From Streptomyces capitiformicae (lineage in GTDB: Bacteria > Actinomycetota > Actinomycetes > Streptomycetales > Streptomycetaceae), in contig NZ_CP022161.1 of the NCBI RefSeq assembly GCF_002214185.1, positions 8,873,486 through 8,937,485 of the forward strand: 64,000 bases of DNA, read 5' to 3'. The notes under the pieces were generated by a model. The model saw only the letters and a list, made by a program, of their open reading frames with translations, did not search any database and was not told the DNA's origin. The first letter of the stretch is position 1; every line of letters starts with the position of its first letter. This document shows positions 54,242 to 63,179 of this stretch, piece after piece. The position numbers and the translations under genes were made by a program.

Positions 54242-56287
54242 ATGGATGCCACCTCTGTGGGCATCGGCGTGACCGTCGCCGCTGTCCTGCTCGTCACGGT
54301 CGCCGTGCTGTTCGCAGTCTCCCGCCTGTTCCGCAAGGTGGAGCAGGGCAAGGCACTGATCGTCTCCAAGTTGCGCAAGGTCGACGTGACCTTCACCGGG
54401 CAGGTCGTGCTGCCCGTGCTGCACAAGGCCGAGGTGATGGACATCTCGGTGAAGACCATCGAGATCACCCGGGCCGGCCGGGACGGGCTGATCTGCCAGG
54501 ACAACATCCGCGCGGACATCCGGATCTCGTTCTTCGTCAAGGTCAACAAGACCGTCGAGGACGTCATCAAGGTCGCCCAGGCCGTCGGCACGGCACGGGC
54601 CAGTGACCGGGACACGTTGCAGGAGCTGTTCCACGCGAAGTTCTCCGAGGCGCTGAAGACGGTCGGCAAGCAGCTGGACTTCACCGACCTGTACACCAAG
54701 CGTGAGGAGCTGCGGTACCGGATCATCGAGGTCATCGGCGTCGACCTCAACGGCTACCACCTGGAGGACGCGGCGATCGACTACCTGGAGCAGACACCAC
54801 TGTCCCAGCTGGACCCGGCAAATGTCCTCGACGCCCAGGGCATCCGGAAGATCACCGAGCTGACGGCCGTGGAGCACGTGCGCACCAACGAGTTCCAGCG
54901 CCACGAGGAGAAGGAGATCACCCGGCAGAACGTCGACGCCCGCGAGGCCATCCTGGAGCTGGAGCGCCGGCAGGCGGATGCCGAGATCAAGCAGCGGCGG
55001 GAGATCGAGACCGTGCGGGCCCGCGAGGAGGCCGAGACCGCGCGGGTCGTGGAGGAGGAGCGGCTGCGGGCTCAGAGCGCCTTCCTGAAGACCGAGGAGC
55101 AGCTCGGCGTGCAGCGGGAGAACCAGGCCCGTGAGGTCGCCGTCGCGCAGAAGAACCGCGAACGGGTCATCGCCATCGAGAACGAGCGCATCGAGAAGGA
55201 CCGTCTCCTCGAAGTCATCGCCCGCGAACGGGAGACGCAGCTGACGCAGATCGCCGCGGAGAAGGAGGTCGAGGCGGAGAAGCGGGAGATCGCCGAGGTC
55301 GTCCGCGAGCGGGTCGCGGTGGACCGTACGGTCGCCGAGCAGGAGGAGTCCATCAAGAAGCTGCGCGCGGTGGAGGAGGCCGAGCGGCAGCGGCAGGCGG
55401 TGATCATCGCCGCCGAGGCGGAGGCGCAGGAGAAGCTGGTCAAGGACATCAAGGCCGCCGAAGCCGCCGAGCAGGCCGCCGTGCACCGGGCCGCCGAGGA
55501 ACTCACCCTGGCCGAGGCCCGGTTGAAGAGCGCCGACCTCGACGCCCAGGCCAAGCTGCGGCTCGCCGAGGGCATCCAGGCCGAGTCCGCGGCCGAAGGG
55601 CTGGCGGCCGTCCAGGTCCGCGACAAGGAGGCCGAGGTCATCGAGAAGGCCGGGCGTGCGGAGGCCGAGGCAGCCGAGGCCCGGATGCGGGCCGAGGCGG
55701 AGGGCGCTCGGGCCAAGGCGCTGGCCGAGGCCGAGGGCATCGGCGAGAAGCTGAAGGCGGAGGCAGCGGGCCTGACCGAAAAGGCCGCCGCGATGGCCGC
55801 CCTGGACGAGGCGTCGCGCGGCCACGAGGAGTACCGGCTGCGGCTGGAGGCGGAGAAGGAAGTCCGGCTCGCCGGACTGGACGTGCAGCGGCAGGTCGCC
55901 GAGGCACAGGCCACCGTGCTCGCCACCGGGCTGGAGAACGCCGACATCAACATCGTCGGCGGCGAGTCGGTCTTCTTCGACCGCCTCGTCTCCTCGATCG
56001 CGCTCGGCAAGGGCGTCGACGGCTTCGTCCAGCACTCCGAGACCGCGCGGGCACTGGCAGGGCCCTGGCTGGACGGCACAGCGAGCTTCACGGACGACCT
56101 CAGCCGCGTCCTCGGCTCGGTCTCCACGGCCGACGTGCGGGACCTGACCGTCTCCGCGCTGTTGATGAAGCTGATGAAGACCGGCGGCGCAAACGCCGGA
56201 CAGCTTCAGCAACTGCTGGACAAGGCAGGCGAGTTGGGTCTCGCAGACACCTCCCTCACCGCCCTGAACGGCAACGCCAAGGGCTGA
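54242..56287 (+). CDS. Flotillin-like SPFH protein (YqiK type)
   Basis: 681 aa. One N-terminal membrane helix (VTVAAVLLVTVAVLFAVSRL), then an SPFH/Band 7 domain (ALIVSKLRKVDVTFTGQVVL, VKTIEITRAGRDGLICQDNI, RADIRISFFVKVNKTVEDV) at about 30-215. A long Glu/Ala/Arg-rich coiled coil follows (about 220-545, e.g. EAERQRQAVIIAAEAEAQEK), then a C-terminal domain (ENADINIVGGESVFFDRLVS). Flotillins oligomerise into cages or rafts on the membrane and organise stress and cell-wall complexes. It lies between the YqiJ-like gene and the giant AAA gene, with a terminator hairpin after it. Confidence 0.93.
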   Translation: MDATSVGIGVTVAAVLLVTVAVLFAVSRLFRKVEQGKALIVSKLRKVDVTFTGQVVLPVLHKAEVMDISVKTIEITRAGRDGLICQDNIRADIRISFFVKVNKTVEDVIKVAQAVGTARASDRDTLQELFHAKFSEALKTVGKQLDFTDLYTKREELRYRIIEVIGVDLNGYHLEDAAIDYLEQTPLSQLDPANVLDAQGIRKITELTAVEHVRTNEFQRHEEKEITRQNVDAREAILELERRQADAEIKQRREIETVRAREEAETARVVEEERLRAQSAFLKTEEQLGVQRENQAREVAVAQKNRERVIAIENERIEKDRLLEVIARERETQLTQIAAEKEVEAEKREIAEVVRERVAVDRTVAEQEESIKKLRAVEEAERQRQAVIIAAEAEAQEKLVKDIKAAEAAEQAAVHRAAEELTLAEARLKSADLDAQAKLRLAEGIQAESAAEGLAAVQVRDKEAEVIEKAGRAEAEAAEARMRAEAEGARAKALAEAEGIGEKLKAEAAGLTEKAAAMAALDEASRGHEEYRLRLEAEKEVRLAGLDVQRQVAEAQATVLATGLENADINIVGGESVFFDRLVSSIALGKGVDGFVQHSETARALAGPWLDGTASFTDDLSRVLGSVSTADVRDLTVSALLMKLMKTGGANAGQLQQLLDKAGELGLADTSLTALNGNAKG

Positions 56288-56293
56288 CCGACC

Positions 56294-56343
56294 CGCGGTC
56301 CGGAGCTGCCGCACGAGGGGACAGCAGCTCCGGACCGCGTTTT
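56294..56343 (+). terminator. Hairpin between flotillin and AAA genes
   Basis: Perfect 16-bp stem (CGCGGTCCGGAGCTGC at 56294-56309 with its complement at 56324-56339) followed by TTTT. It lies 24 bp before the AAA start, so read-through or a separate promoter must supply the AAA gene. Confidence 0.88.
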
Positions 56344-56366
56344 CTCCGACTTCCTGAGAGGGACCC

Positions 56367-59300
56367 ATGACCACCGGTCTGGACACCGGCACGTACGAGG
56401 TGCTGCGCGACCGCCTCACCACGCAGGCCGCCGAGCTCGCCCGGCGCGCCGAGGCGCTCAACGCCCGCCGCACCGAGGAGTTCGGCTCCACCCGGCTCGA
56501 ACTCGCCGGCACCGAGCGGCTGCGTACCGAGCACAACTGCGTGCCCCGCGACATCGTGTCCGTCGGCGACGTCCTGCTCTTCGGCCACAACGTCTTCCTC
56601 GGCCTCAAGCCCGAGACAACGGTCGCCGACGTCTTCGCACTGCATGACCGCGACCTGAACCGGCTGCCCGACAACGCCGTGCCCGGCCTGCTCGACGACC
56701 CTGCCTTCGTCCGCGAGTTCGCCGCCCTCTACCGCTACTACCGCCAGGCCCACCTCCTCGAACTCCGCCGCGTCGAAGGAAAGTTGCTGGCCGTCTTCCA
56801 GACCGGCGAGAAGCCGGGCGACATCCGCGTCCTGCGCTGGGCACTCACTGACGACGGGCGGGCGACCTTCCTGGACGCGCGCGGCGACCGCGACCATGTC
56901 TTCCCGCCCTCCCACGACTTCGAGTGGACACCTGCGACCCGCGAGGACCACGTTCTCGGCCGCCACCCGCACGTCTCCATCGAGGGCGAGGTCTTCGTCG
57001 AGACGCTCGGAGGGACGCTGACGGTCAAGGTCGAGGACAACACCGAGACGGGCGCGGGCATTTACGCCGAGCCGGTCGACGAGCCGTTGCAGTCCCTCGC
57101 CGACGCGGACATCGCCTACGCGCGCGTGGGCGCCCTGATCCTGTTGGACGTCCTCCCTTACAAGGAGGATGTCCACCGCTACCTGGTCTTCAACACGCTC
57201 ACCAGGACAGTAGTCCGTCTTGACGGCATCGGCTGGGCCTGCCGGAGGCTGCCCGAGGACCAGGGCATCGTCTTCCCCGGCGGCTACTGCCTGGCCACCG
57301 GGGCGTACAAGACGTTCGACGGCACCGACACCGGTGACCTGGAGTTCGAGCGAGTGGTCCGTTCGCCCAACGGCGAGGACGTCCTCTTCGCGTTCCACGC
57401 GCGTGTGGAGGGCCGCAGCCTCCTGCTGCCGTACAACATGATCCGCAAGGAGGTGGCCACCCCGCTGTCCTGTCACGGCTGGGCGCTGTTCGGCGACGGC
57501 GCGCTTGTCGTCCTGCGCGCCGACAGCGACGAGCCGCAGCGCGTGCACCCCGTCCAGCTGTGGAACTCCCCGTACGTCTCCGACACCCACGCCGCCGCCC
57601 AGCCGGTCGGCACCGGCCCGCTCGCCCGCGTCGGCAACGCCGACCTCGTGCGCGGCATCTCCGACTGCCTGTCCATCACGCGCGCGGTCGCCGAGACGAC
57701 GCCGACAACCGAGGTCTACGAGGCATTGGCCGCTTCCTGCGTCCGGGCAGCGGACTCCTACCACTGGCTGGGCGAGGACGAACTCGGGGATTTGCTCGGC
57801 CCGTTGAAGCAGGTCCGGACCACCGCCGAGCAGGTGCTGGCCGAGTTCGAGACGGTCCAAGCCCTCACCCGACAGGCCGCCGACGCGCTCGCCGAGGCCG
57901 CTGCGCAGGTCGCCGGTGTCGTACGACGCCTGCGCGGCGGGGCGCCCCGCAGCGCCGCTGCCTGGGTGACCGGGCTGACCGAACTCCGCCACGCCCAGGG
58001 CCACCTGCTCACCCTCAAGGACATTCGGTATGCGGACACCGCCCGCATCGACGAACTCGCCGCCGACGTCGAGTCCGACCTCGCCGCGTTCGGCCGGCGG
58101 GCGGTCGACCACCTGTCCCGCGAGGACGCCTTCGCCGACCACCAGGCCGACATCGAGCGGCTCGTCGCCGACGCCGACGCGATCGCCACCGTCGCCGAGG
58201 CAGCGCCCGTCGCCGGCCGTCTCGACGAACTCGCCGACGGCCTGAACACGGTGACCGAGGTCGTCGGCGGCCTCGACATCGGCGACGCCACCGTCCGCAC
58301 CGCCATTCTGGAACGGATCGCCGAGGTCCTCGGTGGTGTCAACCGGGCCCGCGCGACCCTCGACGGCCGCCGCCGCGAGCTCCTCGACCGTGAGGGGCGT
58401 GCCGAATTCGCCGCCGAGTTCGCCCTGCTGGGCCAGGCGGTCATAGGCGCGCTCGCGGTCGCCGACAGCCCCGAGGCGTGCGACGAGCAGCTCGCCCGCA
58501 CGTTGGTCCAGGTGGAGAACCTGGAGGCGCAGTTCTCGGAGTTTGCCGAGTTCGACGACTTCCTCGGCGAGCTCGCAGACAAGCGCGACGAGATCCACGA
58601 GGCGTTCTCGGCCCGCAAGCAGACTCTGGCCGACGCCCGTGCCCGCAGGGCTGAGCGGCTCGCCGACTCGGCGGCACGCGTCCTGCAGACGGTCAACCGA
58701 CGCGCCGCCACGCTCGCCGACGTGGACGCCGTCGCCACGTACTTCACCTCCGACCCGATGCCCGCCAAGGTCCGCCGGATCGCCGACGAACTGCGCGAAC
58801 TCGGCGACCAGGTCAGGGCGGAGGAGCTCGACGGCCGCCTGAAGTCCGCACGCCAGGAGGCCCTGCGTGCCCTGCGCGACCGCACCGACCTGTACGCCGA
58901 CGACGGCCGCACGATCCGCCTCGGCAGCCACCGCTTCGCCGTCAACACCCAGCCCCTCGACCTGACGCTGGTCCCGCACGGCGACACCCTCGCCTTCGCC
59001 CTGACCGGCACGGACTACCGCGCGCCGATCACGGACCCCGACTTCGCCGCCACCCGGCCGTACTGGGACCGCCCGCTGCCGTCGGAGTCCCCGGAGGTCT
59101 ACCGCGCCGAGCACCTCGCCGCCCGCCTGCTCGACGAACACGGCCCGGCGGTACTCGCGGAGGCCGAGCTGCCAACGCTCGTCCGGCGCGCGGCCGAGGA
59201 GGCATACGACGAGGGGTACGAGCGCGGCGTCCACGACCACGACACGACCCTGATCCTCACCGCACTGCTGCGTCTGTACGAAGGCGCCGGCCTGCTCCGC

Positions 59301-61289
59301 CACGAGCCCGCCGCCCGCGCCGCCGCCCAGCTGTTCTGGGTGCACGGCACGACGGCCGGGGAGCGCGAGGCATGGACCCGGCGTGCGGTGTCACTCGCCC
59401 GCGCTCGTGACACCTTCGGGCTGGCGCCGGCCATCGCCGACCTGCAACGAGAGCTGGCAGAAGTGATCGGCGCAGACGGCGCTGCCACGTACCTCTTCGA
59501 GGAGCTGACGACCGGCCCCGACGGCTTCGTCATCAGCACCGGCGCCCGCACCCTGCTCGACAAGTTCCGCCGTACGGTGGGTACGTCGGCCTACGACGAC
59601 GACCTCACCGCGCTCCCCGACCTGGCCGCCCGCAAGCAACTGGTCGAGGCGTGGCTGACGTCGTACGCCTCCTCCACCAGCGCGGACTTCACCCCCGGCG
59701 ACCTCGCCGAGGCCGTGGCCGCCGAGCTCTGCCCGGACCTGCCCCGCTACGAGTCCGACGCGCCGCTGACCGAGACCGTCGAGGGACTGCTCGGCACCCA
59801 CCCACACATCAGCGGCCGTACACTCACCGTCCGCATTGACGAACTCCTCGCCCGAATCAGAGAGTTCCGCACCCACGAAGTTCCGGCGCACCGCGCCTAC
59901 CAGCGACGCCGTACCGAGTTGGTGGCCGCCGAGCGCTCGCGCATCCGCCTGGACGAGTTCCAGCCGCGGGTGATGTCGGCGTTCGTGCGCAGCAAGCTGA
60001 TCGACGAGGTGTACCTGCCGCTGATCGGCGACAGCCTCGCCAAGCAGCTGGGCACCACGGGCGACGCCAAACGCACCGACACAGGCGGCCTGCTGCTGCT
60101 CATCTCCCCGCCCGGCTACGGCAAGACGACGCTCATGGAGTACGTCGCCGACCGCCTCGGCCTGATCCTGGTCAAGGCAAACGGCCCCGCGCTGGGCCAC
60201 GCCGTCACCTCGCTCGACCCGGCCGAGGCTCCGAATGCCACGGCCCGCCAGGAGATCGAGAAGATCAACTTCGCGCTGGAGGCCGGCAGCAACACCCTCC
60301 TCTACCTCGACGACATCCAGCACACCTCGCCCGAACTGCTGCAGAAGTTCATCCCGCTGTGCGACGCCACCCGCCGCATCGAGGGCGTACGGGACGGCGA
60401 GCCGCGCACCTACGACCTGCGCGGCAAGCGGTTCGCCGTGTGCATGGCCGGCAACCCCTACACCGAGTCCGGCAGCCGCTTCCGCGTCCCCGACATGCTC
60501 GCCAACCGCGCCGACGTCTGGAACCTCGGCGACGTCCTCACCGGCAAGGAGGACGCCTTCGCGCTCAGCTTCATCGAGAACGCCCTCACCGCGAACCCGG
60601 TGCTGGCCCCGCTCGCCGGCCGCGACCGCACCGACCTCGACCTGCTGATCCGCCTGGCCGAGGACGACTCCACGGCCCGCGCCGACCGGCTCACCCACCC
60701 GTACGCCCCCGCCGAGCTGGAGCACATCCTCGCCGTACTGCGCCACCTGCTGACGGCCCGCGAGACGGTCCTGGCGGTCAACGCGGCCTACATCGCCTCA
60801 GCGTCCCAGTCCGACACCACCCGCACCGAACCGCCCTTCCAGCTCCAAGGCTCGTACCGCAACATGAACAAGATCGCCCAGCGCATCCAGCCGGTCATGA
60901 ACGACACCGAACTGTCCGCGCTGATCGACGACCACTACACGGCCGAGGCCCAGACCCTCACCACCGGCGCCGAGTCCAACCTGCTCAAGCTGGCCGAACT
61001 GCGTGGCACGCTCACCACCGGACAGGCCGCCCGCTGGGCCGAGTTGAACACGGCGCACGTCCGTACCCAGGCCCTCGGCGGCCCCGAGGACGACCATCCC
61101 CCAGCCTTCGGCCGGGGGGACCTCCATCTCGCTACGCTCGCCCGCGCGGTCGCCGCCCTCGGCCTGTTGGCCGACCGGATCGCCGCAGTCGAGTCGGCCA
61201 TCTCCCGGGCCGCCGACCCACGCGACCTGCTCGCGAATCCGAACGCCCGCCACGCGGCCCACCCCGTACCCGACGGCGAGAGCCACTGA
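56367..61289 (+). CDS. Giant DUF3686-like / AAA ATPase (DNA-repair-ATPase family)
   Basis: 1,640 aa. Residues about 1-470 resemble the DUF3686 region of proteins annotated 'DNA repair ATPase' (VPRDIVSVGDVLLFGHNVFL, FPGGYCLATGAYKTFDGTD, LLLPYNMIRKEVATPLSCHG). Residues ~480-850 are helical/coiled coil. A C-terminal MoxR-like AAA module has Walker A ISPPGYGKTTLMEY at about 1,244-1,257, Walker B NTLLYLDDIQHTSPELLQ at about 1,308-1,325, and sensor-type VCMAGNPYTESGSRF. There is no membrane segment or nuclease motif. It is associated with a flotillin and a YqiJ-like protein, suggesting a membrane-tethered remodelling ATPase. DNA repair is only the family label. ATG 56367 is preceded by GAGAGGG. Confidence 0.87.
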   Translation: MTTGLDTGTYEVLRDRLTTQAAELARRAEALNARRTEEFGSTRLELAGTERLRTEHNCVPRDIVSVGDVLLFGHNVFLGLKPETTVADVFALHDRDLNRLPDNAVPGLLDDPAFVREFAALYRYYRQAHLLELRRVEGKLLAVFQTGEKPGDIRVLRWALTDDGRATFLDARGDRDHVFPPSHDFEWTPATREDHVLGRHPHVSIEGEVFVETLGGTLTVKVEDNTETGAGIYAEPVDEPLQSLADADIAYARVGALILLDVLPYKEDVHRYLVFNTLTRTVVRLDGIGWACRRLPEDQGIVFPGGYCLATGAYKTFDGTDTGDLEFERVVRSPNGEDVLFAFHARVEGRSLLLPYNMIRKEVATPLSCHGWALFGDGALVVLRADSDEPQRVHPVQLWNSPYVSDTHAAAQPVGTGPLARVGNADLVRGISDCLSITRAVAETTPTTEVYEALAASCVRAADSYHWLGEDELGDLLGPLKQVRTTAEQVLAEFETVQALTRQAADALAEAAAQVAGVVRRLRGGAPRSAAAWVTGLTELRHAQGHLLTLKDIRYADTARIDELAADVESDLAAFGRRAVDHLSREDAFADHQADIERLVADADAIATVAEAAPVAGRLDELADGLNTVTEVVGGLDIGDATVRTAILERIAEVLGGVNRARATLDGRRRELLDREGRAEFAAEFALLGQAVIGALAVADSPEACDEQLARTLVQVENLEAQFSEFAEFDDFLGELADKRDEIHEAFSARKQTLADARARRAERLADSAARVLQTVNRRAATLADVDAVATYFTSDPMPAKVRRIADELRELGDQVRAEELDGRLKSARQEALRALRDRTDLYADDGRTIRLGSHRFAVNTQPLDLTLVPHGDTLAFALTGTDYRAPITDPDFAATRPYWDRPLPSESPEVYRAEHLAARLLDEHGPAVLAEAELPTLVRRAAEEAYDEGYERGVHDHDTTLILTALLRLYEGAGLLRHEPAARAAAQLFWVHGTTAGEREAWTRRAVSLARARDTFGLAPAIADLQRELAEVIGADGAATYLFEELTTGPDGFVISTGARTLLDKFRRTVGTSAYDDDLTALPDLAARKQLVEAWLTSYASSTSADFTPGDLAEAVAAELCPDLPRYESDAPLTETVEGLLGTHPHISGRTLTVRIDELLARIREFRTHEVPAHRAYQRRRTELVAAERSRIRLDEFQPRVMSAFVRSKLIDEVYLPLIGDSLAKQLGTTGDAKRTDTGGLLLLISPPGYGKTTLMEYVADRLGLILVKANGPALGHAVTSLDPAEAPNATARQEIEKINFALEAGSNTLLYLDDIQHTSPELLQKFIPLCDATRRIEGVRDGEPRTYDLRGKRFAVCMAGNPYTESGSRFRVPDMLANRADVWNLGDVLTGKEDAFALSFIENALTANPVLAPLAGRDRTDLDLLIRLAEDDSTARADRLTHPYAPAELEHILAVLRHLLTARETVLAVNAAYIASASQSDTTRTEPPFQLQGSYRNMNKIAQRIQPVMNDTELSALIDDHYTAEAQTLTTGAESNLLKLAELRGTLTTGQAARWAELNTAHVRTQALGGPEDDHPPAFGRGDLHLATLARAVAALGLLADRIAAVESAISRAADPRDLLANPNARHAAHPVPDGESH

Positions 61290-61358
61290 GATGCCACTGG
61301 CATACGCGATACGTTTCCGCCACGGTCACCGCCCCTTCGTCCTTCCTGGAGCCACCTG

Positions 61359-61538
61359 ATGGGCAGCCCCCTCACCAGGCGCACAGTCGCGCGCTCACTT
61401 GCGACCGCCGGTACGGCGCTCGCTCTCTGCGGCGTGGTGATGTGGGTCCTGCCCGGGCCCGGTCTTCCCGTACTGCTGCTCGGCATCCTCTGCCTCGCGG
61501 TCGCCGGAGCGCTTCGGCTGACCAACCGGCCCAAGTGA
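61359..61538 (+). CDS. Tiny PGPG-motif membrane protein
   Basis: 59 aa, MGSPLTRRTVARSLATAGTA..., ATG 61359 with TGGAG about 8 nt upstream. It has two hydrophobic segments separated by VLPGPGLPVLLLG, resembling the PGPGW motif of small actinobacterial membrane proteins with Leu for Trp. It lies 69 bp after the AAA gene and its stop overlaps a GTG (GTGA at 61535-61538), so it is probably coupled to the next gene. Confidence 0.65.
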   Translation: MGSPLTRRTVARSLATAGTALALCGVVMWVLPGPGLPVLLLGILCLAVAGALRLTNRPK

Positions 61539-61552
61539 ACGAAGGTGCCGAG

Positions 61553-61861
61553 ATGCACGGCAATCCGCTCTACCACTGCATCGCTCTGGCCGTTGCCAGC
61601 GTCCTGATGCTGCCGTTGCCGATCGCGCTCCTGCGGGGCTGGGTTCCTCCGTGGACGCGAGGAGGCACCGGAGGTCTGCGCCCCCGTGCCTACGGAATTC
61701 TGTGCTTGTACGGCGGCGTGCTGGCCAACGGTGTGCCCCGCCTGGCGAACGCCTCGTACGACGTGGTCATGGCCGCCATGCTTCTCGGTATCGGGTTCTA
61801 CGGCCTTGCAGCCGTTCTGTTCCTCCTGGCTGCGGTCAAGGACAACGGGGCCCGGAGCTGA
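61553..61861 (+). CDS. Small four-helix membrane protein, unknown
   Basis: 102 aa from ATG 61553 (GAAGG 8 nt upstream; GTG 61535 is an alternative). Hydrophobic segments: YHCIALAVASVLMLPLPIAL, AYGILCLYGGVLANGV and AAMLLGIGFYGLAAVLFLLA. No family recognised. It probably ends the transcript that carries the AAA gene and the PGPG protein. Confidence 0.65.
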   Translation: MHGNPLYHCIALAVASVLMLPLPIALLRGWVPPWTRGGTGGLRPRAYGILCLYGGVLANGVPRLANASYDVVMAAMLLGIGFYGLAAVLFLLAAVKDNGARS

Positions 61862-61993
61862 GATCCCTGGGCCGTGATCGCCGGGGAAGGCCCGCGCGCT
61901 GCCGTCAGGAGATCAGTCGGCTGACCGGGCAGTTCGAAACCGGGTTTGTCACAGCCGGAGACACAAGCCGGTGCCGTGCCTAATGTGGCCCGT

Positions 61994-62551
61994 ATGGGAC
62001 GGCGCATCAAGAAGCGCGCGTTGGTGGACGGTAGTCCGCGTGCGGATGCCGTTCGGACGGTCCATGACCGTTACTGGGCGCGGGAGTTCCGCAGCGCGGT
62101 GCTCTACGGCGTATTGCTCTTCGGGGCACTGGTACTGCTCGACTGCGGGTTCGCGCGGCTCACCGCCGTGCGCGCCGGATGGTGGGCCGCGCTCGCCGTG
62201 CTGCTCCTGATCATCCTGACGCCGCCGCGGGTGAGTGCGGCTGCCGGCGCACTCGCCGCGCGCGGGCTCGTGACCCACCGCCGGGTGCGGACCGACCGCC
62301 TCGCGGCGGTGCGCATATCCGAAGGCGTAAGCCAGCGGGTGATTCTCACGGATACGTCCGGCGGGCGGCTGATGCTGGATCCACGCGTCCTGATCGCCAA
62401 CCCGTTGCTGTGGCACCAACTGGATCAAGGTGCACGCCGATCTCTGGAACAGGGGACCCTGCGGTCCGGCACGCCGGTGCTGGAGCGGTTGGGGCGGCGG
62501 ATCGACGGCGAGCTGTGCCGCGGAACCCTCCGGGCCTCCGGCATGGAATAG
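61994..62551 (+). CDS. Membrane protein with PH-like cytoplasmic part
   Basis: 185 aa from ATG 61994 (MGRRIKKRALVDGSPRADAV). Two adjacent helices (VLYGVLLFGALVLLDCGF and GWWAALAVLLLIILTP) are followed by a PH-like segment (LVTHRRVRTDRLAAVRISEG, VILTDTSGGRLMLDPRVLI). No ribosome site is visible. TAATGT (61981-61986) ends 7 nt before the ATG, so the transcript may be leaderless, although no good -35 is seen. Function unknown; similar proteins are common in streptomycetes. Confidence 0.7.
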   Translation: MGRRIKKRALVDGSPRADAVRTVHDRYWAREFRSAVLYGVLLFGALVLLDCGFARLTAVRAGWWAALAVLLLIILTPPRVSAAAGALAARGLVTHRRVRTDRLAAVRISEGVSQRVILTDTSGGRLMLDPRVLIANPLLWHQLDQGARRSLEQGTLRSGTPVLERLGRRIDGELCRGTLRASGME

Positions 62552-62578
62552 CCTGCGCGCCGCAGTGCCCGGATACGG

Positions 62579-63055
62579 TTACTCGGGGCTCACCACTCCC
62601 GCTGCGCCGAGGAGTTCATGCAGCAGGTGAGAAGCCGTGATCACACCCAGCAGATGCGTACCGTCCTTCGCCTTCTCCGCCACCGCCACCAACGGGCTGC
62701 GCACCTCCGCCATCAGCGCGGCCACCTCCAGCGCGGTGTCGTCGGGGTCGGCGACCGGCGGCGTGGCCGCCGTGCTGGACAGGCACTCCCCCACGCGGCG
62801 GCCGGCCAGCGCCTGGCAGAGCCGGTCGGCGTGCTTCTCGTCGACGACCGCGGCAAGGGTGGGGTCCTCGATCACGTAGGCGGGCACCAGCACTTTGATC
62901 ATCTGGGAGGCCGGCAGGATCGCCTTCGGCTCACCCCGCTCGTCGAGTACCAACAGGCCGGGCAGCTTGTGCTCGGCCATCAGCCGGGCCGCGTCCATGG
63001 CGTCGCTGTCGACGCTCACCGTTTCGTATTCGACCGCCAGGTCACGAGCGCGCAC
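62579..63055 (-). CDS. CBS-domain protein (second copy)
   Basis: 158 aa from GTG 63055 (GAGGAG upstream). Two CBS motifs: VSVDSDAMDAARLMAEHKLP / GLLVLDERGEPKAILPASQM and ALMAEVRSPLVAVAEKAKDG / THLLGVITASHLLHEL. It is a paralogue of the CBS protein at 45038-45496, same length and ends. Its neighbour on the same strand, 125 bp upstream, is an APC-type permease, so as in the first copy it may gate a transporter. Confidence 0.87.
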   Translation of the reverse strand: MRARDLAVEYETVSVDSDAMDAARLMAEHKLPGLLVLDERGEPKAILPASQMIKVLVPAYVIEDPTLAAVVDEKHADRLCQALAGRRVGECLSSTAATPPVADPDDTALEVAALMAEVRSPLVAVAEKAKDGTHLLGVITASHLLHELLGAAGVVSPE

Positions 63056-63179
63056 GGCGGGCTCCTCATCTACTGGAAACGTTCCTGTGCTCAGCGTCGT
63101 ACGTATTCCTGGTGTCGGCCAGGCCATTGACGCGAAACATACGCAGCGACCTCGATAAACACGGATCGCTCCCCTCCGA

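Noticed and set aside
53666..59345. Long minus-strand frames opposite the YqiJ-like, flotillin and AAA genes
   Set aside because: Opposite-strand shadows of GC-rich coding DNA; the plus-strand proteins have clear domains and ribosome sites.
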